A stretch of 64,000 nt of DNA from Pelecanus crispus (Eukaryota > Chordata > Aves > Pelecaniformes > Pelecanidae): contig NC_134643.1 of NCBI RefSeq assembly GCF_030463565.1, forward strand, positions 219,036,583-219,100,582, in the 5' to 3' direction. The first letter of the stretch is position 1. The number at the start of each line of letters is the position of its first letter. The position numbers were made by a program, and so were the translations under genes. Below are positions 26,201-39,600 of this stretch, piece by piece. The notes beneath the pieces were generated by a model. That model did no database searches and was not told the origin of the DNA. It saw nothing but the letters and a program-made list of their open reading frames with translations.

Positions 26201-27551
26201 CAAAAACAACAGCCTCTTCCCAAAGGAAAAAAAAAATTACAAAATTATTTTTTAAAACTACAGCCAAGCATTAACTGGAATGTGTCTTGCATGGAAAAGC
26301 CAGGAAAGCTTCCTAAGTCCAGCTCTCTACAATGGGAAATAAAGCTCCTGCACCAAGACCTGACCTACTGAAGCAGGGAAAACCATCAGGACCTTCGGTG
26401 AGAATTTCTCTGCCTTTAGAAACCAGGTGCAAGATCAGGCTGAACCCCAGGTGTCTCACATGAGCTGGGCAAGGTTTATGGGGACAGCAGCCCTACAAGC
26501 AGGGAGGCAAAGCTGGAGGAGAAACAATTTGCCCTTGGTGCAGAAGCAAGGCTTGTGCATGTTAGCTGGGTAAAAGGCAAAGAAGTCTCATGATACATTC
26601 GTTTGCTGGGCTGGCATGGTGGGGTTGAGTGTCATCACAGTCGTACATGGAGATGTTTTGACACTGGGTGACAGGTCCCTGATAAAACACTTGCAAGATT
26701 AGACAGTTTGACACCAATGTTTTGACAAGATACAAGAAAAGCCATCACAACTAAAGGATTTCAATAAAATATTTACAAAAACATCATGACTCAAATGAGG
26801 TTGCAAACACAGAAGCAGCATAAGTGTAGTATGTCATTAAGCAATGACATAAGTCCCATAAATGTATTGTGAAAAATGAATATGTACATTAGATAGTTTG
26901 GGTTATAAAAGCATGTCCAAGAAAGTTTCCTTAAGTTTTAACTACAATGACATGTCTTACTGCTCTTGACCATCTTGTTTTGATTGTGCCAGAGACTGTG
27001 GTATGAACAAACTAAAAATTTTTGCTAATAAGGTTTTGTTTTGTAAGAATGCTTTTTAATTAAAAAAACAAGCAGTTATTTCCATCTCTTGATTTCTGCT
27101 CAAGTTAGCTTGTGATTTACTGGGACTTACATCACTTCTCCATCAAACCTAGTACAAGTAACAAGTAATTAAGCCTCATCTAATCTCACTTTCATGTGGC
27201 TGAGATCAGTGTCCACGGGGCTGCACTTGGTACCCTGCGGCTTGGGCTGCGGGGTCCATGCAGCGTCATGCATGATGCTCCTGTGCCATGCCATGCCACT
27301 GGTGAGGCCACCCTGGGCCAGCCCAACAGTGTCCTGCAGTAGCAATCAAAAAGCTAAAAACCAACTGCTATATTAAGATGAAAGTTTGCTGTTTGTTCAG
27401 AAGGGACAACAGGATCCACAAAAAAACCCACAAACTTTTGGCTCTTGGTTCTGTGGCTTGGGACAGATATATCAGACCTAACTTTCTTGAAACATAATAA
27501 TAAATTAGCAATACCAGCAGTAAAGGGAAGAGGTAATAAGATAAAAATCAG
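23274..27551. other. Intron stretch without recognised gene
   Basis: Unique intronic sequence, A-rich at its left edge where the CR1 5' truncation lies. No coding, RNA or repeat element is recognised. Confidence 0.6.
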
Positions 27552-28250
27552 TCATGGAATGGGTTGGGTTGGAAGGGACCTTTAAAGATCTTCTTGTCCA
27601 AGCCCCCTGCAACAGGCAGGGACATCTTTCACTAAATCAGGTTGCTCAAAGGCCCATCCAACCTGACCTTGAACACTTCCAGTGATGAACTCTGGGGCCC
27701 TCAGCACAAGAAGGACATGGACCTGTTGGAGCGGGTCCAGAGGAGGGCCACAAATATGATCCGAGGGCTGGAGCACCTCTCCTACAAGGCCAGGCTGAGA
27801 GAGTTGGAGTTGTTCAGCCTGGAGAAGAGAAGGCTGCAGGGAGACCTTATTGTGCCCTTGCAGTACTTAAAGGGGGCCTACAGGAAAGATGGGGACAATC
27901 TTTTTAACAAGGCCTGTTGTGACAGGACAAGGAATAACGGATTTAAACTAAAGAAGAATAGATTTAGACTAGACATTAGAAAGAAGTTTTTTACAGTGAG
28001 GGTGGTCAAGCACTGGCACAGGTTGCTCAGAGAGGTGGTAGAGGCCCCATCCCTGGCAACATTCAAGGTCAGGTTGGACGGGGCTCTGAGCACCCTGATC
28101 TGGTTAAAGCTGTCCCTGCTCACTGCAGGGGGGTTGGGCTAGATGACCTCTAAAGGTCCCTTCCAACCCAAAAGCATTCTATGATTCTATGAGGCATCCA
28201 CAACTTCTCTGGGCAACCTGTTTCAGTGTCTCACCCCACTCATCATAAAA
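27552..28250 (-). mobile_element. Older CR1 (minus) split by a nested CR1
   Basis: The 3' end of a minus-oriented CR1 is at 27552-27686 (complement of the usual tail, ending CTTCCAGTGATGA). Its continuation, GGCATCCACAACTTCTCTGGG and onward, resumes at 28193-28250. The two halves fit the CR1 consensus order without loss, so the plus-strand CR1 at 27690-28192 was inserted into it. Confidence 0.85.
27690..28192 (+). mobile_element. Nested CR1 LINE 3' fragment (plus)
   Basis: The insert starts CTCTGGGGCCCTCAGCACAAG and ends GATTCTATGA. It retains about 150 codons of the ORF2 C-terminus in an open frame (beginning around [20 protein letters not shown]) and is 5' truncated. It interrupts the minus-oriented CR1 that surrounds it and is therefore the younger of the two. 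Confidence 0.92.
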
Positions 28251-31200
28251 CAAAACAAAAAAATAATAACCCACCCAAAAACTACCTTGCACGCTGTTCT
28301 TGACAACGTATTTCATCATCCATTGAGTTGATCTTACTAATATCCAAGACACCTAGACCTCCAGAGGAGTAGACGCAGTACCTACCATTCCTCTAGACCA
28401 GATTCAATCTGCGTCCAGTATCACCAGATATCTAAAGAGGTCATGCAAGTTCTCCTACTACAGCTACATGCATTTGTGCTGGTTCTTTTAAAATAGCAAG
28501 AATTGAAGCCAAAACTGTAAAAGCCAAGACACTACAGCTTTAAAAAAAAAAAAAAAAGAAAGAAAAAACATCATGTTCCTCTGAAGCATTTGGACTGATA
28601 ATGCTTCACTGAGAGGACCTCGATCCCTAACTAGCACCTCTCGTACATTTTATGTCACAGCCTGAAGCACAGCAAAGAAGCCTTCCCAAGACAACTGCTT
28701 GAAGGAGCTTTCTGCAGGAAGGAACACAAAACTATTAGGGCAATTATTTACACAGTACAGGTAACCCATCTTCAGTCAGTCTTTTGCATATGGATTTTGT
28801 GGGGCAGCATCTTCCTGGTGACTCAAGAGGGAGGCTGGCATCCCTAGGTAAAACTTTCAGGCACACCCTCTAATTCAAGAGCACAGCCTGCTACTACAGA
28901 GTAGGATTGTTAAGAGAAAAGTTGGGTTTTGTCTTTTTTTTTTTTTTTTTAAACTTACATGAGGAAATAAAGAAGTGATCCTGTGTTTCAGCTGGAGGCT
29001 CCATTATCACAATCACACGTGCAACATCAGCCAGCCACATGGGAGCTGTGCATCACACCCCTGTGCCACTACAAGAGGAAAGGTGGCAATTTGCAACAGC
29101 ACATTTGCATTTAGGAAGGACTTCTGCCTCCGTTATGCATTTTAAAGGAAGGTTTCTCCTCCAGTAATTATAGCTTTTTTGAACATGAAGTGATGGAGGA
29201 ATAAAACAGAGGTGTTCCAGGCTCCTGTTAAGATGGCAGAGGCAATGCAATAGCATTGGCTATTTAAATCGTTACGGGGAGGGAGATGGAGAATGTGCTG
29301 GAGCAGCTGAGGGCAGCCTGGGGAAGCGCATCTCCCAGGTCCCCATTCCCTCCAAAGATGAGCTTGAAATCTCAAAGCAGAGGGCCCTCTCTGCCACTAA
29401 GATCAAGTTTGGGGTGATGGGTCTAGGCTAGTCCTAGGCTGATTATTGCCCCAGTGCTCCCCAGTTCATCACCTCCTCTTATTTCCAGATGGGAAATGGA
29501 AGTGTGGAAACGTGTTTTGCCTGTAACATCATACATGCTCGTGCACCCAAGCATATATGCTTCTGCTTCCTAACAAAACTGCACCACCAGCAAAAGAGTT
29601 GTCCCCTCTAAAAATGCTCTCATTTGGTGGAAACCCCCCAACTGGGATCAGCCAGCCCATCTGGCAAGCAGCTGAGCTGATGGGGAATATTTCTGCAAAG
29701 AAACACTTTGGTAGTTTTAACTGCGAATATCTGCCAGAGAAGCAGATGTTTCATGAAAACAAATTCTTCAGAGGGGGAAGAAAGTGGAAATAACAGACTT
29801 AGGTGTATCTTCAGGGCTGGTTTAAGCTGATCTAAGCCCTGCTGCCTCCAAAAAGAAGGTTCCCAGCCATGCCCGCACCCAGCACCCTGCCAGCTGCAGG
29901 AGGGACCCAAACCAGATGGGAAAAAATTTGGGGGTGGGACAGCAGATTAGATTTTACAGCCCTGGTCCCAGAACTTCATTTTTCTAAAAAAGTATCTTCG
30001 CTATAACTAGTACCTCTATAATGGTCATTTCATATCATAACAGCTCCTGAGTAAGATTTTTATAAGGATACCAGAGGGCTCTTCATAGAGTAAGGAACAG
30101 TATTCATGCTCTGGTTAAACTTTAGCTCACATGCTAACATGTGGCCTGTTTTCAGTTCCCCTTATAGTTTCAGATGGTTACAGTACTTTTTGTTTGTCCT
30201 AAACCACCACAAAAGTACAGTTACTCTGCTGTTAAAACCTCATTTCAGCTTTGGGACAGCTGCAATTCAAGAGGCTGCATGGATTAAATTTGACACTAAA
30301 AGAAATCCCGAAGAGCAAAAAAGCAGCTCTTTAGTGGAAACTTTCTGCTCTAGGTCTCCTACCACTGCAGGGACATTACTCATACAGCTTACCTAAAAGC
30401 CTGAAATCTGAAAAAATAATCTAAAAAAGTGTCCCAGGGGCAGCATCTTTGAGATTTATTGTTTAGAGCTGATGCAAGTGGTACCTTGAGGGCTAAAGCA
30501 GGCAGGCCCCCACAAAACCAAGCATCACATGTGCATGCACATGCACAAATTAAAAGACCGCGTTGGTCACAGATGCTCTCTAGCCTGGATAAAAAAGGTA
30601 TTCACCTCTGCACACCTCTACTCCCAGCTCAGCTCCTCCCCGTCTCCAGCCACATGGGTTAATAAATTGCTGCAGAGATTTGCAGATAGAGATTTGCATT
30701 TGGAGAGAAGGTGGAGGCACAACAGCAGCTTCTGCGGCACCACTATAGTCACCCTTTTGATGCTGTCATGACGTTCCACAACCCTATGGCATAGCCCAAG
30801 ATCTCCCAAAGCATGGTACTTTTGCTCAAAAGTATGTTCCCATCACAAATATGATCTCTCTGGGCTTTCCAGTATAGACATTGCTGTGTTTTATATAATA
30901 CCACATAAAAATACAGAGGTTGTCCTTTACTCCTGCTGATCTCCTGGCAGCAGCCTACTGAAGTTTTGACCTCCTTGGGACTAGTATTAGGAAGCAGAAA
31001 GTTATTTCCTTTTGCTTACTTAAAGCAAACAGTAGCCAGTCCTCTGTAGGCACCAATGCCAACACGACGCATGCAGCCCGGGCAGCGCTGTCACTGCCCA
31101 GCTAGGGACCTTCACGCTCACAGCTGCATGGTCATGGGGACACAACTTGGCACATCAGCACTATGTTTGTGACCATTTATTTTCACTCCTTAGCAACAGA

Positions 31201-32079
31201 GCAGCTCTTGGGGTTGGGTTTTGGGTTTTTTTGTGTGTGTGTGTTGAATCTATATTTGGCACCCTGGGGAAATTCCTGAGCAGAAGATAGCGATTTTTAA
31301 AAGAGAGGATAAATGCTGGCACTCGAGCTTTTCTGACAGTAACACCACCCCCAGGCTTTCAGTTAGCGTGAAGTGCTCAGGCCTGGAGCCGCAGGCAGTG
31401 CTCACATGGACCAGGCATCACGAGTCACGTCCATCACACTTTCTGCCTTTGCAAAATCTTGCCCTGGCATAAGAACAGGAAAAGATTTATTGGCTTATAA
31501 AGTCTCTAAGACATTTGTATAGTGTGTAAACCAACATCTCCAAGGGTCTGAACCTCATCACTGTTCAGCAGCACCAACGGGTCCCACGATGGTTTTTGTC
31601 CTGCAGGAGCCAGGACCCCTCGGTACCAGCACTGCCTCAAAGAGCAAAAAAAAGAGACTTCAGTACAATACAGTAATTCTGAACTAAGACACTGTTCTTA
31701 CTATAAATCATGGAAATATCAATATCCCCCCCAGTTCTCTACAGCTCCCAAGCAAACATGCAAATTAAATCCAGCCTAATGTTCATGAGAAAAACAAATA
31801 ACACCTGATGTTTCTCAACTCTGTTAGCAACATGGCCTTTAAAAAAAAAAAAAAAGATTTAATCATAGGAAGGATAGAGAATCACATGGCTCGGCGGTTT
31901 CATTGGTTGTCATGGCAAATGAAAATCCCTGACTCTCTGACTTGTGTGTTTTAGAGGAAAGGAGACAACAAAAATGCCCTTTTTTTATGACTAGGAAGGA
32001 ATGTTTTCCTAATAATTGCTCATGAACCCACTGCACATTATATATAAACAGCTGTTCCTTCCCAGGGAAAATGTTTGCC
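28251..32079. other. Intron stretch without recognised gene
   Basis: Unique sequence with A or T runs at 28542-28557, 28934-28950 and 31841-31855 and a short GT repeat near 31230. No gene is recognised. Confidence 0.6.
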
Positions 32080-33180
32080 GTTTCTTACTGAGCGACTCGC
32101 AGGGATCCAGGCAATTCGGCCCCAGCAGACATTCAGGCGCGGGTAATGAGAATCATGTGCTTTTATACGTGGTGACTTCTTGCCTGCCAAAGGGAGCCTG
32201 AACTAGCTGGGGCAGGGGGTCTCAGCTCCACGACGGCTCTGCCACCGGCTCCCCAGGGAGGCTGCCGGCACGGCACGGCCAGGGGAACCTGGCTGCGGCA
32301 CAAGTCCCCTCCCCTGCTCCCACACTCGGCACCACCGCAGCATTTCTTGCCACGTGTCCAATAGCAGGAGGTTCTTCACATGTTCTCAAAGCAAGCCAAA
32401 ACCATGAGTATTTGTGTGTTTTAATCTGCCAGACAGGTAACAGCAAAGACACCCCAGCGTTTGCTCCGACACAGGCAATCCAAAGCACCTCACACCCTGC
32501 CTGCATGACAAGCACCACACACCTTTCACTACAGTAGATTTTCTGAATATAGGTGGGAGATAATTTGGCTGTAACTTCAGGAGCAGGTCCCCAGCAAGCC
32601 TGCTCCTTCCAGCCATGCTGCCTTTTGGTTTTGGCTGCATGCTAAAAATCTGGGAAGTTGAGGCTATCACGCAGCAGATTTACATCACTCATTTCACCAC
32701 CAGGTCTTATTTGCTTGGTTTTGTCTCCAGCCCTTCCCCGCTGGCAAATCTGTCTCTTCACTCCCGGACTCCAATGCAAGGCCTTTTGTCTAGAAGGAAC
32801 AACAGGACCCTAAGGAATAATGTTTATTATACAATGTTGTAAGCAATGCTCCTCTGTGGGTTAGTTTTTTTCTGCCACCCCCATCCGCTGTGATTGCGCC
32901 GGGGGGACCAGAAGTTGTACAACCACACACGTGCGGCTGGCTGGAAAGGAGCCCCTTCTCTAGCGAAAGCCACAAGCCCCTTCCTTTATATTCCACGAAA
33001 AGCAGCTGTGTATGAAACTGCACTGTCGTACTCCAACGTTGGCTGCGTACGTACACCGAGGGCCGTATCTGACCAAAGTCACAGGCGTCAGCGCACATTT
33101 GCGCCGCAGAGCCTTCATCGCGACCACAAATTGAACTGTGCTCCTCCCCAAACTTCGTCCACAAAACTGAGCCACAACCA
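32080..33180. promoter_or_regulatory. CpG-enriched intronic region, possible enhancer or alternative promoter
   Basis: CpG dinucleotides cluster at 32090-32340 and especially at 32880-33160, where I count 20 CpGs in about 275 bases at only moderate GC content. Surrounding intron is strongly CpG-depleted. A TTTATATTCC box lies near 32985. No coding frame with family similarity is visible. It could be an alternative RAB30 promoter, an unmethylated enhancer, or a recent insertion that has not yet lost its CpGs. Confidence 0.35.
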
Positions 33181-34061
33181 GGGATGCCCAAGCAAATTAG
33201 CTAAAGGCAACAGGATATAGCAAGGATAACTAGTTTGGATCCTTTATCTTTTGGATACGAGGCAGAAGGAAGGAGATTCATCATCATCCTTCTCCCTGGC
33301 TGGGCTGTGCTTGCAGGACTGTGGGTGAGACACCCACCTTCTCATTTACAGCCTGCACATACCAAAGTGAGGTCACTTTGTATCAAGCACGAGATAAATA
33401 ACATTTCCCCAATAACTCTTCAGCTAGAACACTGTGAATTGTATCACAAGCCTCACACATTAACCCTTACCCACACCACAGAGCTGAAACGCTGAGGCTG
33501 CTGAAGTCACTGGAAATGCAACCACAACCCAGGGGACAAGGGAACACAGCTCCTTCACCCAGACAATAAGCCAAAACCAGGATCCTTCCATGCAGGACTC
33601 CAGCCAGAGCACCCCTTGGCATGCCAGTCCCACAGCATCCCTTCCCTGCAAGGGCTGCTGGCTCACACGCTCCGTCCTCCGGCAGCTCGGGGTCCCAAGC
33701 ATTTCTGGATTGCTATGCACGTGGGTGGGTGCGGGGAGGGATGGGCAAGGGAGAAAGCATGGGCCAAAGGTGAATTAAAAGACAGGCAGAGAAGAAAAAG
33801 GAAAACAGAAAACCAAACCCAAACAAGAATAATTCTCTTTAAGGTATTACACCGGAGTGGGCTGACACTGTTGGACACCACACAGTTTTAATCCTTTAAG
33901 CTGAAAGGATGTGACAGAGCAAATATTTTTTCATCCCAGCTGGGAGACTTTGTCCAGAGGCTAATGCCAGCTAGTTACACTCAGGTGTTTGAGATCTTGA
34001 CACACAATCCTGAAAGAAAAGTGTGTTTTGTTCACAAAAAAGATCACTTTAGCAGCTTCTT

Positions 34062-34064
34062 AAA

Positions 34065-34095
<31 letters not shown>

Positions 34096-34096
34096 C
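34062..34096 (+). repeat. Poly-A followed by (CA)n microsatellite
   Basis: About 20 A residues run straight into eight AC units. A likely polymorphic marker. Confidence 0.92.
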
Positions 34097-35350
34097 TTTG
34101 ACATTCTTTCTTTAGGATATGGCTTATCAAAGGAGGTGGCAGACTATGCTTATGCAGGTATGGAACATCTCACATTTGTTCATTCCTTGCAGTTCCCCAA
34201 TTTTATACAAAATTATTTGGACTGCCACCACCATTTGTTCTTTAACAGAATGGGCAGTCTACCCAAAACCACTAATTGTAGTTCAAAACTCAACACAAGG
34301 CATTTTCATTTAGTAAAATACACATTTGCCTCTTCACATTCCAGTTTGCCATTTATTCCACCAAACGCCAAGCGCAGCCTTGCTGCCCCCAGCATGCTCC
34401 CATCAAGTACAAAGCAATGCACAAGCACCAGCTCCTATCGCACAGCAAATTCCCATGTTATGAACAGATTTCATGTCTAACACAGCCCATCTAAAGCAAA
34501 GCAAAGCCTTTGAGAAGTTCTATATTTATTTCTAGTCCTTTCTATATGTATTTCTGTACTACATATGACTGAAATTGAATATCCAGGACTGTACCACAAA
34601 TCAAAGAAACATGATTTTTTTGTGTGCGTGCACGTATTTATCCTCTCAGCAGGAAAAAAAAGGTAAAGATGAAGACTAGAAGTCAGAATATGAGAAGACT
34701 TCCTGGCTCTGCTGACAACAGCTTGCACGACAGGTCCTTCATGGCATTTTGGATTTTATTCTTCCCTGCGTGACAATCATTATATGCATTGCTCTGAAGC
34801 GGCACTGCAAGACCAGACACCCCCCCCGCCCCATCCTGCAAAGCTCTGTGCAAGGAACTTTTGCAGTAGCATTATCTTAAGTCTTAACTTTGAAAGCAGA
34901 TTTACAAAGTCACTGGTTTTCTCTCTGAAAACAGAGAGTTTGCAACGACTCGCACAATTTTATTGCGGTGAGCTAACTCCAGCAAGAACAAGCAAATTCC
35001 AGCTTTGAACCACCTTGTCAAATTACTCTGTTCCCCAATCTATTTAGTTTCTCTCCAAGGGAAGGGAAATCTTCACTGTTAATGTGCGCTGCTGCTCCCT
35101 TTTAGCATAAGCACCTCTGTCTCTGCAATAGCCACGTGCAGAACAACTTAAATTGAGCTAATTTGAACTGGATACACGTATGATAAAAAGCAAAAGAGAA
35201 GCTGCTGTGGTGATAAAGAATCCAGGCAGGGTAACAAGGCTCACAAAACCAGCTTCATCTGGACTGGGGTATTTGCTTAGCTGGCAGTACCCTGAACTGC
35301 TACAGAAGATGGTGAAAGGAAACATGTTATAACTGTAAAAATCTAGGTTT

Positions 35351-35369
35351 AAAAAAAAAAAAAAAAAAA
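35351..35369 (+). repeat. Poly-A tract (19)
   Basis: Uninterrupted A run in intron 1. Confidence 0.9.
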
Positions 35370-38339
35370 GTGGTTTAAAGACCTGTGAGGCAATTTTGGG
35401 TTAGGGTTATAAAAGGAAAAAAATCAAAGTTATAGGGTGAGAAGACAGGGAAAACAGGAAGCGCAGAAGGATATGGGATGAATCTGGGATAAAGATGTCC
35501 GCGCAGATGCTGCTGGAGCACCAAGGCATGAGCCCAGCCAGCAGCACTGCAGAAAGGAGCATCCATGCCAGGCACAGCAAAACAAGAGCAGGAGAAATGC
35601 ACCCCAGTGGAGACGATGGGAAGCGCAAACTGGCAAAAAACCTACCCCTAACCCTGGAAGGACACCCGCCAGCTACCTGCAGAGACAAAATCAAAAGCTT
35701 TAGGGTTACCTCTGCCAAAAGTTAAAAAATGCTCATTTTTAAAATCGCAAAGGAGACTTGTATTCTGGTGAGGCCATGCAACAGATCTGGGAATCTGAAT
35801 TCAAACACTGAGCACAAATCGGGTTCGAGTGCAAATCTCAGTGCCAGCCTGAACAACAGTCACTACAACCCCAGATAACACATCCGCCTGTAATAAAACA
35901 CGCATTTGTAAGTCACAAATAGGCTTTTGGTTCACTGTCAAAAGCACAAAACAATGCAAGACAATCAGGGAAAATTAGGTATTAAGTGTCAAGTATCCCA
36001 TTTGTGGTGCAATACAAGGGAACAGGTTTGAGTATTGTTTTGCCATAGAAATGTAGGTTGGCTTGTGGCAAAGGCAAGTGTTCCATGTCAAAAAAAGTCT
36101 TTGTAGCCTTTGGAGTGAAGAACTTCACCTCCAGTGGAGAAATCCAAGTTTTCACTATGGGCTCACTAATCTGCTGCTTGGTTCACAGCTCTATTTCTGC
36201 TGTTCTGCAGTAGCCTCACATACTGCCTGGGGTTACAGCTGGCAGCTCCAAGTTCTCACTTAAATTGGTTTGAGTTTCTTTTCTTGGCAACCAATAACCT
36301 CTCCTCCCCCTCCCACAAAATGGGATAAGGCCTGAGTGAGACTTCCCAGGTACAATACAAGAGCTGCAGATAACGGGGATCACAAAGCACCACGTTTGCA
36401 TTTCTTTGTACCTTTATTACACTTAAACAGTCAATGAAGACAGTGTGTGCTCTTCGGAGCAGGTCTGTCCTCTCATGTCTGCCCAAAAGATAGCAAAATA
36501 AGGTCCAAGCATGGTTACAAACATCATCCCCTTCACCCTCAATACAAATGCACTATTGGGACAGATCCAGATCCTGGCTGTAATGAGCATGTAGGGAATA
36601 GGAGGCCACAATTAAAAATATAATATTGTATCAAGTTCAATTATTCATTCCTCATGCCATTACAACAACCAACAATTTGAACATGAAACTAACTCAAACA
36701 TTAGCTGGGCTATTTAAGAGCACAAGATAGCATCACAGACTCTATACAAGTGGCTTCTCTTTTTTGTGCACTTCTCAGACTTTTCTTCTCCCTTTATCTG
36801 TTACTTGTTTGTACCTTGGTGTGCCCAGTATGAGCTTGCTTTATACCAGGCTGTACAGAAGGTTGTATGGACTCCAACAACGTAGATAAGAGTTCTGCTT
36901 TGAGAGAATATAGTACAATTTTTTTGGTCTATCACGTTGAAAGAGACCTGTGGCGTTTTTAAAAGGCCAGAGTTACAACCCAAAAGCTTCACTCAATATT
37001 TAACTATTGCATGGAGGGAGTGTCCAAGCACACTTTCCACCACACATATGCCCACATATACCTCCTCCTTTAAGTTTCAAAGGGAGAACAAGTCATGCTC
37101 AAACAGTACATACATTTTGAATCTTTCCTCATCATTAAGGGTAACTTCAAATCTGTATCGTGACACTTAAATCCAAGCCAGGCTGATGGCCTTGCTGTAC
37201 TCCATACTACACAAAAATCACTTAATAAGCATCATTTTCCATCTCTGAGTACTCCATACACTCAGGCAAGATAGGGGGGAAAAAAAACCCCAACCTAACA
37301 GATCAAGTGATTTGCCCAAGGTCAGAAATATGGGAGTAGCCCCTGTGTAGCCAGACCTAAGCCTCATGCTGTCTTCATTGGACTATTTTAGCTCCCCAGC
37401 ATCCTTCCCCCTTGCTGCCCCCAACTCTGCTTTGCTTTTCTTTACTATGCATGATTTCTCTTTTTCTTCTTCTTTTCATTGTGCAGTCTTGATACCTGCC
37501 TTCCTCTGCCCTGGTATCATACTCTCTACACGCATTTTTGTCTTTTCTCTGCCAAGAAAGGTGTAATAGGGCTGGTATTTTTCTCCAGGAACCTTTTCTG
37601 GGCTGTATTCAGGAAATTCCCCCTTTTAACTACTAAGTTTTGTATAAAAGTTACAGCTACCAAAATTGAGAAGATAATTCTTTCTTCTAGCTTCTCCCTC
37701 TGGCTACTCCAAGGTGGTGGAGGACAGGTCATCCATGATGGCCAGCCTTCCCTTGGGCATCTTCACCCTTTCTCCATGCAGACAGGCCACATCCCACCGC
37801 TCTGCAACTGCCCAAATTCTCCCCTAGCCGCTAATGCCTTAGTACCACCTCCATTCCCAGACTCCAGCAGAAATGCTGTCTACCCTAATTTAATGTTCTG
37901 CAGGGAGCAATTGAACTGGTAAAGCTGTGAACAGCAAGAAAATAACTATTTTTCCTTGCACTGCAGGTTGGAAGACTCCTGGAGAGCAAAAGTTCCAGGA
38001 GCTGATGCTACTTATCTGGGAAGTTTTCCAGCTTAAAACAGACATCATCCACCTCTTCTTAAACCCTCTCCACCCCTTCCTCCAGAGGACAGCTCTTCCC
38101 TTCCCAACCAAAGCCTCCCCAGCTAGCAGTTTCACCATTTGCACATGATATTCATGTGAAGAACTGGCTTAACCTCTGTTGGCAAGAGAGCTCTTTCCTG
38201 CAGAAGTACATCAGTGAATCCTTCTAAAATAAAGTGCCTTCAGGATTAATCCAACCCAGCATCCTACTGCATCTCAGTTACTGTGACTGTCCTTCTCTGG
38301 CCTTGACAGATCTCATCTTGGATCACTGGCATCCCCATT

Positions 38340-38357
38340 AAAAAAAAAAAAAAAAAC
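38340..38357 (+). repeat. Poly-A tract (18)
   Basis: Uninterrupted A run in intron 1. Confidence 0.9.
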
Positions 38358-39600
38358 CCAAAAAACTGTCAAAGGACAATTTTCCCAATTTTCCTGATTT
38401 GCATCTTCAGGGTTTCCCATTGTTTGTCCTTTCATGGCCCCCCAACTCCTTGTTATTACTTTTCACATTTATTTTACTGCCTAGCCTACATCCCACTAAT
38501 TATCCTCAAGGCCAAAGTAGCAGTGTCAACCACTCTCTTTCATGCATGGTCACGTCTCCCTGCAAACACCTACCAAGCTGTCTCCTGCTCAAAAATCCTG
38601 CTGTTACCTGGCCTTTCCCTGCCTGTTTGTGACGGTGACCTGTTGTCACCCACCAGAAAGAGCTGAGCTCTGCCAGCTGGAAACTATGTTTTGTGTTTGC
38701 ACAGTTATTCAGGATGCAACAATGGGCCACGGGATGCTGCAGCAACACACAGCAGCAAGAGGCAGAAGAAGGGATTCTGCTTGGTGGGCCACCCTTAATT
38801 TAAAGCAGCAAGTGTCCCCTCTTGAGGCTTACCCAACTGTCCCTAAGTGGAAATGCCAGGCTGTTAATCCCATGCCACTCATTTTCCTCCAGGTCTGATC
38901 CACGGAGGATGGCAATCCCTCCCGGCTCATCGGGCTGAGACGCCAATGGCAAGTTGAAAGCATGCGGCTCAGGTTTCTTGCAAACAGCAGGAGAACAGGG
39001 AATTATGAGGAAGGATTTGAAGTGTCACAAGATGTGTTTTCAGTATTTACAGGGATTTCTCTGACTGTTCAGAGGGAGGCCCTTCCATGAAAAAGCAGAA
39101 GTGTGACGGAGAGGATCTTCACTTTCCCAAGAATGACCAAAACAAGTCATTATGAGCTTGTCCTTTGCAAGAGGACAAACAACCCAAATCACAGACTGAC
39201 ACACACCAGGAACCACTTCAGGGTTAGGATAAAGTGACAGATGTTCCTTTTTAAAACCAGAAGCTGGAGAGTAAAATGTCAGCGCTTTGGACAAAACCCT
39301 CAAATGCCAAACAAGCTTCACCAAACAGCCTGTACATTAGTCCTTCGGCTCCTGAGGATATCCCACACTCCCACCTCTCGCACATGAGAAATCCACCTTG
39401 TTTCAGTGTACAACTTTTTCTAATGTATCCCTACGTGTCACAACACATGTTAAGATTCAATTAATAGATTCTCCCTTTCAAAAGGGCACACGAATTACAA
39501 TTCTTTCCTTCCCAGGAGGAGATAGATGCTGATTACAGGAAGGTGTTCTCCATAACAATTCTCCTCCTAAATCATACCAATTGCCTTGTCCATTTGCAGT

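Larger units (their letters stand above)
33181..39600. other. Intron stretch without recognised gene
   Basis: Unique sequence with an A/CA microsatellite at 34062-34096 and A runs at 35351-35369 and 38340-38357. No gene is recognised. Confidence 0.6.

Noticed and set aside
35396-35658. Telomere-like GGGTTAGGGTTA and CCCCTAACCC motifs
   Set aside because: Only about two units each, in opposite orientation 250 bases apart; too short for an interstitial telomeric repeat.
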